Positions 1-7,700 of a DNA stretch of 23,982 bases are shown one piece after another. A model generated the notes under the pieces. It did no database searches, was not told where the DNA came from, and saw only the letters and a program-made list of their open reading frames with translations. The stretch lies in IMG/VR virus record IMGVR_UViG_3300027759_000421, positions 1 to 23,982 of that record, one strand, 5' to 3'. A program made the position numbers and the translations under genes. This DNA is from a virus. The first letter of the stretch is position 1. Each line of letters starts with the position of its first letter.

Positions 1-784
1 CGGTAAGTCTTAATACGCCAGATGTACCGGTATTAATTCCTGTTAGAGAATATACTTGAAACTTACCTGGAGTTTGTGATGATCTAAGAGATACGTATCC
101 CAAAGATGTTGCAGAATTAGAATCATCCCAAGTAGTAATAAGTGAGTTAATATTAACACCACTGTATTCTAATATGTCTAAACCGATTTCAGTAACTGAG
201 GCAGGCGTTGCATTATTAAGTCTAATTGTACCTGCACCGGTATCTTGGGCAGTATTAGTATTAGTACTGAACTGGTATGTTAGTGTAGAGTATGCTTGTA
301 GTGGAAATACGGTTGTACCGTCGTTGGTAAACTTCCACATATTATCAGATTCATCGTATATGATGCTGACGTTGGCTGCAGAACCACGATTAATTACTAT
401 TGAAGAGTTGGTTGCTGGTTCAGGGTCGCTACCAGTTAATTGACTGTTAAGAACAATCTTATTGGTACCAACTTCTAATGTCTGAGTGCCCTGGAATGAT
501 GTGACGCCAGTTACAGTAAGATTACCAGATATAACAAGGTTGTTGCTAACGGATAAGTTACCGTTAGAAATAGATATATTTCCCTTGGTTACCACCAGTC
601 CACCATTAGCCACAGTCAATGTATTTGCTACATTGATCTTAGCATTGGCTTCAATATTACCCTCTACATTGAGGTTCTTGCCACCGGAGATGTTGACGTT
701 ACCGGTGATGGTGGTTGTGTTTCCAACTGTTAAGGTGTTAGAAACGATCAGGCCATTTTTGACTCTGAAATCTTGATTAGACAT
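1..784 (-). CDS. Tail fibre-like structural protein, 3' end outside window
   Basis: The minus-strand frame from the ATG at 784 is open to the window edge, giving 261 codons with no stop. I translated it by hand because it runs off the edge. The protein starts MSNQDFRVKNGLIVSNTLTV and continues with short beta repeats of the type N-x-L-T/S-V-x-N over residues 10-85. Next comes a motif GTNKIVLNSQLTG, then a segment with MWKFTNDGTTVFPLQAYSTL near residue 150, which resembles the data-bearing part of marine phage fibre proteins. It has no transmembrane segment in the visible part. Repeats of this kind build trimeric beta-structured fibres in phages, so a virion fibre role is likely; the receptor-binding end is not visible. 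A late promoter octamer and a strong GGAAAGGGAA ribosome site precede it. The specific role and the full length are unknown. Confidence 0.8.
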   Translation of the reverse strand, partial: MSNQDFRVKNGLIVSNTLTVGNTTTITGNVNISGGKNLNVEGNIEANAKINVANTLTVANGGLVVTKGNISISNGNLSVSNNLVISGNLTVTGVTSFQGTQTLEVGTNKIVLNSQLTGSDPEPATNSSIVINRGSAANVSIIYDESDNMWKFTNDGTTVFPLQAYSTLTYQFSTNTNTAQDTGAGTIRLNNATPASVTEIGLDILEYSGVNINSLITTWDDSNSATSLGYVSLRSSQTPGKFQVYSLTGINTGTSGVLRLT

Positions 785-807
785 TAGTTTCCCTTTCCAC
801 TAATATC
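780..807 (-). promoter_or_regulatory. Hairpin with ribosome binding site in its loop
   Basis: On the minus strand the arms GATATTAGT and ACTAATGTC can pair over nine positions with one U-G wobble. They enclose a 10-base loop, GGAAAGGGAA, that contains the Shine-Dalgarno sequence. The second arm includes the ATG start codon of the fibre gene at 784. The structure could hold the start codon in a stem while leaving the ribosome site exposed. The pairing is seen in the sequence; a regulatory effect is inference. Confidence 0.45.
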
Positions 808-810
808 CTT

Positions 811-818
811 TATTTATA
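811..818 (-). promoter_or_regulatory. T4-type late promoter TATAAATA
   Basis: The minus strand reads TATAAATA directly after the TAG stop of the short fibre gene and 26 bases before the ATG at 784. This is an exact match to the late promoter octamer of T4-like phages, recognised by the phage late sigma factor gp55 with the sliding clamp. Its position in the only gap here of more than 30 bases, and right before a gene start, supports function. A transcript starting about six bases downstream would have a leader of about 20 bases that includes most of the hairpin. Confidence 0.7.
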
Positions 819-1763
819 CTACTTTAACGTTGTGCGAATAAGCTTGTAAGTTAGATTATTTGCAAATGTATAATCGACAGTAGCAGAATAAAGTCTTGCG
901 TGGGTTGTATTAGAATTAGCTGTAAAACTCACCAACTGACTGTTTGCATAAACAGTGCCATATTCTGTAGTGAACACATTACTAAAACCATACACAAGAG
1001 AAATCTCTGTCATGGACACTTCATTGGCTGTTGAAGACTGAACTTGAATCGTATACTTAGCTGTTTGATAAACCGACACATCAATTGCATCGATCAGCTG
1101 TGCATTATTATTTGCGAATGTTAATTGAACAGTATTGGCTACTAAAGATCCAATGCCGTCAAATGTAATAGAATTACCAAAATAAGATTCACCAACTACG
1201 TTTAACGAGCCACCAATATTAGCAGAACTTGTAATATTGGCTGACCCGGTTAAAGTCAGTAGTGTGGTGTTGATGTTAAATGTATTTGAATTTGCAGTGA
1301 AGTTGACCGCGGTGCTATTACCAGTAAGTGCAAGAGCATTGAATGACGTATTTACTGCGAAAGTAGCATTTCCTGTAAGTCTGGCAGATGCATAGTTGAT
1401 TACAAGATTAGAAGCTGCTATAATCGTATTATCGGATGAAAGTAGAATATTATTAGATGTTACATTGGTGTAATGGCCAACTATTGTAACATTACTAGAA
1501 TTAGTAGCATTTGAAAAGCCTATAGTGAGGCCTTGAAGGGTTGCTGTGTTACCGGCAGCACCACCTCTTAATAAAGGGGTAGCAAGAACGTTTGCTGAGA
1601 ATATTCCAATTACAGATCCATTGCCGTTAGTATTGGCACCTGCGGTAGATCCAAGCACGGTCATTGCCTCGCTGGTCATAGCACTAGCTAGAGTATTAAC
1701 TCTTTCAACTACTGTTTGAAATGTATCAGTAGCAATAACTACATTGGAAACGGCTTTTGTCAT
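819..1763 (-). CDS. Short tail fibre-like structural protein
   Basis: A 314-residue protein with N-terminus MTKAVSNVVIATDTFQTVVE, an opening I associate with marine T4-like phage fibre proteins. The central part, about residues 45-215, is rich in Asn, Thr and Ser with short beta-strand repeats such as SANIGGSLNVVG, typical of trimeric fibre shafts. The last 90 residues form a distinct domain beginning AIDVSVYQTAKYTIQVQ. Domains of this type (x-x-Y-R/Q-T/S-A-K-Y, then a YGTVY segment) sit at the C-terminus of many marine phage fibres. There is no catalytic motif. The start overlaps the stop of the upstream coiled-coil gene in an ATGA arrangement, with AGGAT about seven bases before the ATG. 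It is likely a virion component at or near the baseplate; receptor binding is possible but unproven. Confidence 0.75.
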   Translation of the reverse strand: MTKAVSNVVIATDTFQTVVERVNTLASAMTSEAMTVLGSTAGANTNGNGSVIGIFSANVLATPLLRGGAAGNTATLQGLTIGFSNATNSSNVTIVGHYTNVTSNNILLSSDNTIIAASNLVINYASARLTGNATFAVNTSFNALALTGNSTAVNFTANSNTFNINTTLLTLTGSANITSSANIGGSLNVVGESYFGNSITFDGIGSLVANTVQLTFANNNAQLIDAIDVSVYQTAKYTIQVQSSTANEVSMTEISLVYGFSNVFTTEYGTVYANSQLVSFTANSNTTHARLYSATVDYTFANNLTYKLIRTTLK

Positions 1764-1963
1764 TTATCTATCCTATTTGCTAACATCATTAGCATATCTT
1801 TAATATCCTTGATATCACTTTTTAAGGTGGTTACCTCTACCTCTAGAGCTCTTTGAGATAGGATCTTTTCTTTTTCTTTTCTATACGTATTTAACGATTC
1901 CTGATCTACAGATATAACTGCATTAGATTTTGGATCTCGTGTAAACCCTTTAGCCTGTGTCAT
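1760..1963 (-). CDS. Small coiled-coil protein, virion-associated candidate
   Basis: A 67-residue protein starting MTQAKGFTRDPKSNAVISVD. The first 20 residues contain the pattern GF-x-RDPKSNAVI, which I recall from small proteins at this position in T4-like marine phages. Residues 25-66 are charged and heptad-like (EKEKILSQRALEVEV and onwards to MLMMLANRI), consistent with a single coiled coil. I chose the ATG at 1963 because it overlaps the upstream stop as ATGA, matching the other junctions here. A longer reading from a TTG at 1975 with AAGAG four bases upstream is possible and would add four residues. The gene also overlaps the next one by four bases. It may act as a small assembly or connector factor for the adjacent fibre proteins; this is inferred from position only. 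Confidence 0.7.
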   Translation of the reverse strand: MTQAKGFTRDPKSNAVISVDQESLNTYRKEKEKILSQRALEVEVTTLKSDIKDIKDMLMMLANRIDK

Positions 1964-4155
1964 ACTGTAGTACAAATAACTCTTAGGTCATCAACGGTCG
2001 GAAAATCGGTAGAACTATCAGAAACGAACACCAGCTTAACAGCGAATGATTTATATGTATCAAATGCAGAATACTTACCGTTATAGTAACGAATTACTCC
2101 ACCATTAATAAAGTTCTTATAAGCTGAGTTAGGTCTTGCACATACCTCAACTACTTTACCACCACCTCTAAAGTTACTGAATACTGAATTGCTTGTATCA
2201 ACAACTTGCTCAACTGTAAATGTAGTTGTATTAGCTGCTGTTACCACAGAGACAATACTATTGTTAGGAGATACTTTATCGTATATTCTCAATACTTGCC
2301 CTTGTGAAATAGAGCTGCTAACTGTTATAGCCGTATTATCTCTTACAAATACACCAGTATTAGATGTTGCTAATGCAAACGTAGTTGGAATAGCAGTAGT
2401 ATTGCTAGCAGGTAGACTGGCTAATGTAAAATCATTTACAGGGTATGGTGGTAATGAATATTGTAAATCTACGTAATCTTTTCTATTATCCGGATTACTA
2501 ATTAGATTAGGAGGGGCTAAGGATTGTAGTTCGGTCCAGTTCTTTAATTCCATACCCTCTGTATCTAAAGGATTAAAGAACTTAACATAAGCTTTAACAT
2601 CCGTTCCAGATGGTCTGTGAGCAGTTACAAATACTTTAATATCTTCTGAATCTTGACCTTCCGCTAACGTTACACGCTTGGAGATGAACTTAGCTTGTGC
2701 ACCACCCTTATTAGGTAGGTGTTCGTTTACTGTATTTGCATTACATACAAATCTCCATGCATCGAACTTTAAATACTCTTCATTTACAACCGGAGACGTA
2801 TATTCATTAACTGTACTTAGTGTCAAGTTAATATTAACAGACTTACCGTTTTCTAAAGTACCTGCATTCTGTGCTTCGTTAGATCTAGAATAAATGTATG
2901 CTTCAAAATCACTAAACCCTGTCTTCTCGTTAAATAAGATAGGATAGCGCTTGGTGTTTGTAGTATGACCAGTTCCTGCAAAACTTACCGATCCTGTTAC
3001 CTCAGTGCCAGATGGTAGGAATGGTAGATAGTCGGTTCGGAACGCATTAATTCTAAAGTCGTGTAAACCGGCTACTGATACATATGCTCCGGACTCAACC
3101 CCAACTACGTTGGATGAAGGTGCAAAGTAAGCGGTAGCATTAGAGCTTGATGCAATTAAAGCCAGTTGATTGGCTGAAGGGTAGTGGTGGAACACTCTTG
3201 CAATGACTGTGTCTTGATACTTTGCTGTAGTGTTAGAGAAAGATGGAGGGTCCTCTAAGGTCATAAACGTATTATTGGTAATAGCCTTAATAGCTCTTAC
3301 ATTATAATTTGTAGCCGATCTTAATACAATAAGATCGCTAGGGGCAAAGGTTGTAGAGAATACTGTATTGGTACCTACAATGTTAGCAGAAGATGAATTA
3401 GTAGATACTGTTTGACCGGCAGGGTCACCTACGTTAATATAAACAGGTTCACCTCCAATAAAATTACCAGATAAATTTGTAGCATTATAATAAAGCAATT
3501 CATAGTTTCTGTTAACAGCTCTATATGTTTTATTGTTGGCAGTAAACTTAGCTATGTTTACACGCATCATTAAGTCTGTGTCGTTTAACGGGGTAGTAAT
3601 AGTACCGTTAGTAAGTACAAATAGCTTGCCTGACATAGCACCGGCAGAAACTGCACCCGCAACACCTACGTTATATTGTTCGTTTGATCTATTTTTAAAT
3701 AATTGAAAACCTGTATCACCACCATCAAATTTAACTACAATAGAATAAAAGCGATTTGTTTTTAACGCTACTGGAGACGTAAACTTAAATATTGTACCCT
3801 TACCGCCCTGGTCTAGCCCTACTTGCCCCCCGCTAGAATATTCTGCGGTACCAGTTGCTGAATAAGGGTTTGGATTATCTTCTGGTTGTGTAGATACTAT
3901 AACATCTTTCCACTCCACCCTTGATCTACCATATTTCATGTAGTCAGTAAGTACAGGTTCTTGAGTACTGTTTTGATCTCTTGTTTCACAAAGGTAAACA
4001 GTTACACCTGGCTTTGGTAAATTAGTAGTTGTTGTACCTGGGGCAGGTTTGGATCTAAAGTAAAGAACAACACTGGTTACGAAAGCATAATCAGACTGTT
4101 TTACCGCTGACGAATCAACAGAAAAGGATTGTGCTAAATCAGCTATAATAGCCAT
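1960..4155 (-). CDS. Baseplate/fibre structural protein, C-terminal part of split DUF4815-type chain
   Basis: A 731-residue protein with no signal peptide or membrane segment. Residues 1-200 form a beta-sandwich-like module: LAQSFSVDSS, then FVTSVVLYFRSK, PGVTVYLCETRD and NRFYSIVVKFDGGDT. I recognise this as the QTF-type carbohydrate-binding-like module of giant marine phage structural proteins. The C-terminal half contains KFISKRVTLAEGQDSEDIKV, VTAHRPSGTDVKAYVKF, then a tail ending YSAFDTYKSFAVKLVFVSD and DDLRVI. The same order closes the large DUF4815-containing proteins of related phages. Here it is a separate gene with its own GAGG ribosome site seven bases before the ATG, seven bases after the 178-residue gene. 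It probably assembles with the two upstream gene products at the edge of the baseplate. Family correspondence is from memory. Confidence 0.75.
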   Translation of the reverse strand: MAIIADLAQSFSVDSSAVKQSDYAFVTSVVLYFRSKPAPGTTTTNLPKPGVTVYLCETRDQNSTQEPVLTDYMKYGRSRVEWKDVIVSTQPEDNPNPYSATGTAEYSSGGQVGLDQGGKGTIFKFTSPVALKTNRFYSIVVKFDGGDTGFQLFKNRSNEQYNVGVAGAVSAGAMSGKLFVLTNGTITTPLNDTDLMMRVNIAKFTANNKTYRAVNRNYELLYYNATNLSGNFIGGEPVYINVGDPAGQTVSTNSSSANIVGTNTVFSTTFAPSDLIVLRSATNYNVRAIKAITNNTFMTLEDPPSFSNTTAKYQDTVIARVFHHYPSANQLALIASSSNATAYFAPSSNVVGVESGAYVSVAGLHDFRINAFRTDYLPFLPSGTEVTGSVSFAGTGHTTNTKRYPILFNEKTGFSDFEAYIYSRSNEAQNAGTLENGKSVNINLTLSTVNEYTSPVVNEEYLKFDAWRFVCNANTVNEHLPNKGGAQAKFISKRVTLAEGQDSEDIKVFVTAHRPSGTDVKAYVKFFNPLDTEGMELKNWTELQSLAPPNLISNPDNRKDYVDLQYSLPPYPVNDFTLASLPASNTTAIPTTFALATSNTGVFVRDNTAITVSSSISQGQVLRIYDKVSPNNSIVSVVTAANTTTFTVEQVVDTSNSVFSNFRGGGKVVEVCARPNSAYKNFINGGVIRYYNGKYSAFDTYKSFAVKLVFVSDSSTDFPTVDDLRVICTTV

Positions 4156-4162
4156 AAATTCC

Positions 4163-4699
4163 TCATTCCCCTAAAATAATTTGTTCTGCTTTTTCAGAAC
4201 CTGCCTGCCAATAAGCAGGTGCATTAAAGTTTTGTACTTGCAAGGTATTAGTTGATCCAACTGCTGCTTCTGTAGAATCTGAATAATTAATTTCTTTAAT
4301 AGTTGCAGTATATGAAATTTTAATAATAGCTTCAGCAAAACATCTGGCTACGTTTCTAAAATTAGAAGGTAGAGTTTGATAGCCTGTAAGGCTAGCTGAA
4401 TCCGTTAATACTAAAGCTTTATTGCCAGCATTTAAGAGACTCCATCTAAACAACTCTTCTTCATTAGTAAAGTTTTGTCTACTTACAGTGTCCCTGTAGT
4501 AGAAAACAAACCTTACATGTCCATGATCGTCAGTCATGATATCAGTACTACCATTAGTTAATTTAACTTCATCTCCCTCTATTAATCTGACGCTATTAAA
4601 CCAGACGTCAAGAGGGGTGGATGTTAAAAGACCTTTAGCAGTAACTACAAAATTTTGTTCTTGTTGCTGTTGTAAAAAAACTTTTCTTTGTTTTGGCAT
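4163..4699 (-). CDS. Small beta-rich structural protein, middle part of split DUF4815-type chain
   Basis: A 178-residue protein with a Gln-rich start (QQQQEQ) and a core beginning VVTAKGLLTSTPLDVWFNSV. It continues with MTDDHGHVRFVFYYRDT and NAGNKALVLTDS. In giant marine phage fibre proteins I recall a comparable segment of the type 'GLKPNTRYYxFFD...D..G...G.F.IP...F..G.R.LRLTD', directly after the DUF4815 part. The spacing of the conserved features matches here, so I read this as that Ig-like or fibronectin-like segment encoded separately. A late promoter-like AATAAATA and an AAGAGA ribosome site lie just upstream. The downstream 731-residue gene starts seven bases after its stop. No function beyond a structural one can be supported, and a simple hypothetical protein is the fallback call. 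Confidence 0.6.
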   Translation of the reverse strand: MPKQRKVFLQQQQEQNFVVTAKGLLTSTPLDVWFNSVRLIEGDEVKLTNGSTDIMTDDHGHVRFVFYYRDTVSRQNFTNEEELFRWSLLNAGNKALVLTDSASLTGYQTLPSNFRNVARCFAEAIIKISYTATIKEINYSDSTEAAVGSTNTLQVQNFNAPAYWQAGSEKAEQIILGE

Positions 4700-4715
4700 G
4701 GTAATCTCTTAATAC

Positions 4716-4723
4716 TATTTATT
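4716..4723 (-). promoter_or_regulatory. Late promoter-like AATAAATA
   Basis: The minus strand reads AATAAATA, overlapping the TAA stop of the 2131-residue gene and ending 16 bases before the ATG of the 178-residue gene. It differs from the T4 late consensus TATAAATA only at the first base, which is variable in late promoters of T4-like cyanophages. Position at a gene boundary supports it; the AT-rich background and the stop codon make chance possible. Confidence 0.45.
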
Positions 4724-7700
4724 TGAACAATCTAGCAATTTTCTTAACCACATAGTCCACACCTTGTGCAACTACCGATGTTACTAGTAATACGGTTGTA
4801 ATACCCCATACAGCATAACCTCTTAGTAGTGAGCTCTTCTCAACCGGCTTAAAGCCCATTGCGCCCATTGCCCAGGAAATTGGTATACCAACTGCCATGA
4901 TAATCTTACCTGCTAGATTACTTTCTTTTCTCGCACCCATTCTATAAGCCATTTCGTACGCCCATGGCTTAGCTAACCAGCACAAATATTCAATAGTAAT
5001 TTTAGACGCAACTCTATCATGAGTTTCCTGATCTAACCAGAAGATACAACGTGGACCTAAGCCTTTGCCGTCCATCCAATCTACTACAGTCTGGGCCCAT
5101 GCAAGATATCCATAGTATGTATTAGGATATTTTTCACGTAGTAATTCTCCAAACTGTTGATCAGCAGCAAAGATGTCTTCTTCTAGCAATCCGAGCTCAT
5201 ATAGCTTAGTACAGATGATCTTACAACCACCGCCGCCGCCACCGCCGCCACCGCTTGGAGGAGGTGGAGGAGGTGGATCTGGAGTGTTGATAACTTCAAG
5301 TGTAGCTTGTACTCTAAACTCAGATGGCTCAACGAACATATCACCTGAGTAAACAGCGTTATATCCTGCACCTGTAATAGCAGAAGTAAATTTCTCTTGT
5401 CTAATAATAGCTACCTCACTAAAAGGTAACATCAAAGTAGCTTCTTGATTAGATACTTGACCTGGCTCATATAAGTTATGAGATTTTTCATTAGCATTAA
5501 TTGACACATTAGAGCTAGGTGAAACTTCTCTAGGCTTAATAATGTCAGCTTGTACGTTAGGATCAACGTAATCAAATCTCATTTGGAAGTTATAAGTTGC
5601 ATCTTCAGGATCTGCAACACCAGCAAGATCATCAATATGGATAAAGAACTCAGGGTTAGAAGTATCTGCACCTTCATATCCGTTAAATTGCTCTACATAG
5701 AATCCGTTCTTATGTCTATTCAAATATGGGTCAACAGAGCTTGGAATAAACAAATCTTTAGTCTTGGCTTCTAATTGATTTAAGCTTGTATAGAATTCTA
5801 TCTGTTCAATCCTTCTTTCCAATTGCCCGATATCCTTCATGGTATATCTTTTTGGCTGGAAAAACTGTGCCACAGTGTTTTCTGAATCTACTGTAAACTG
5901 AAAGTCTCTAATTCTTTTAACTGTAGGTTTATCCGTGTACACACCCCTAGACATAAATCCAAGGTTAGTATTGGACGGAATTCTAGCTACAGATGGGAAT
6001 GGTGGAACTATTACTGTTGCTACAGTCATAGTATCTGATGGTTGTGGAGGTGGTATTAGAGAGCCTTCACGTTGTGGAGTACCTTCAATATTTTTAATAG
6101 CCCCGCTACTATCAATAACTATTCTATCTAGTCTTGGTAAATATCTAGTAGCAGAGAACACGTAATCTGAATCAGGTACTGGGAATAATTTATCAGTTAT
6201 TCCAAATGCAACTGTATTGGAAGGATTAACACTAGCCGATGCAACTGAACCTGTAATAGTAGCAGTAGCAGTAGCGTGCGGTCTAAAATCTATAACATCG
6301 CTTAATATGTAAAAATCACCTTTGTTGTCCGTATAGTCAGGAATTTCTAACGGGTTAATTGCAGTGTTACCGAGAGTCGCTCTATTGCCAGTATTACTTG
6401 TAACGTATGAATCAACGTTATAGAATCTTCCAGTACCAGAGGTAGTGAATACATCTAGGTTAAGTAGTAGCCAAGCAGATCCGAGTGAGACATCAGCAAA
6501 GTTTTTCTTATGTAGATAAGCAAAGTCATAGTAGTCGTCTTTTTGACCCGACGTTACAAAGAAGTATTGACTTACATCAGGATCAGAAGTACTTACAGAA
6601 GAGTTAGATCCTAAGTATACTCCGTTCAATCTAAACACATCAGGTAAACCAATACACCAAGGACCAGTAGCACCTGCTGCATTATTAGCAAGACTTAACT
6701 TAACGTATACATTACGATTAATTGTCTTAGTAGTTGCCTGTGCTTGAGAGCGCTTTACATCAAAAGTTACAATAGCATTGGATTGACTTTGTAAAGTAAA
6801 TGTGTTACCGGCCGTGTTTCCTATTAGCCTTACATTTAAAGTTTGACCGCCAGATGTAGTATTAGCGTATAAATTCTTTAGAGATATCGGATGGTATTTT
6901 GGATAGTGCAATCTCATAATTGCGCCGTCAGCACTATTATAAGGCCATACTCTATTTAAGATTATATTACCTGAAGATAATCTGTTAGCAACTTTTGCAT
7001 AGTGAATATCTTCACCACCTGATGTGTTAAATGTACGAATCTCAACATGATCACCAATATCAAAATAAGTATTAATACCTGTAGCAAATACATTATCAGA
7101 ACCAAGCTGGCAATAAACAGCATAACCTGTTGTTGCGGTTGTATTTGATGTGGGTACTATAATTAAATCGTCTCTCTGTGATGGTGATAATTCAACAGAC
7201 GGTCCGTATTTAATAGTATCAGCACCACTGACTGAAACTTGTAATGCTCCATTTGTACCAATAACAGCAGATGTATCTACTTTCTTATATGTAAGAGTAG
7301 CGTTACTACCTGACTTAAGTGCTTTTGATCCAGTTCTAAAAACTAGTTTACTTTGACTTGGATTATAGAATATAGTACCAGTAGCACCGGTGGATGGAAT
7401 TAGCTCCTGTATTGGATCAGCAGTACCTTTAGGTGTACCTGGATAGGTAACGTTTTTAATTAACGACGTGCTCTTAGCTGGATTCATCTTGATATCATAC
7501 AGATACATTCTGTATAATGCTTCTGGAGTACCTGGTACACCTTCATGATGAACTAATGATCTTATTTTACCGGTACCAATTTGAGTACCTGGATCTTGGT
7601 CTAGTGTTACACCAATTAGCGGGGCTATGTTTGCTCCGTTAGGCAGGGCAACTAAGTTTGCAGAAATCGGTACACCTACATCTGCAATACCACTAACACC

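Noticed and set aside
174-776. Two plus-strand open frames of 89 and 96 codons
   Set aside because: They lie opposite a fully open minus-strand fibre frame with a good ribosome site, late promoter and recognisable fibre repeats; the plus-strand products resemble nothing.
1964-1975. Upstream TTG start for the small coiled-coil gene
   Set aside because: The ATG at 1963 gives the same four-base ATGA overlap seen at other junctions; the TTG remains possible because AAGAG precedes it, but it is less likely.
5183-5371. Minus-strand 62-codon frame across the poly-Pro/poly-Gly tract, considered as a frameshift product
   Set aside because: The main frame continues intact through the tract into a well-formed C-terminal domain, and the alternative frame encodes low-complexity Ala/Val sequence that ends soon after.
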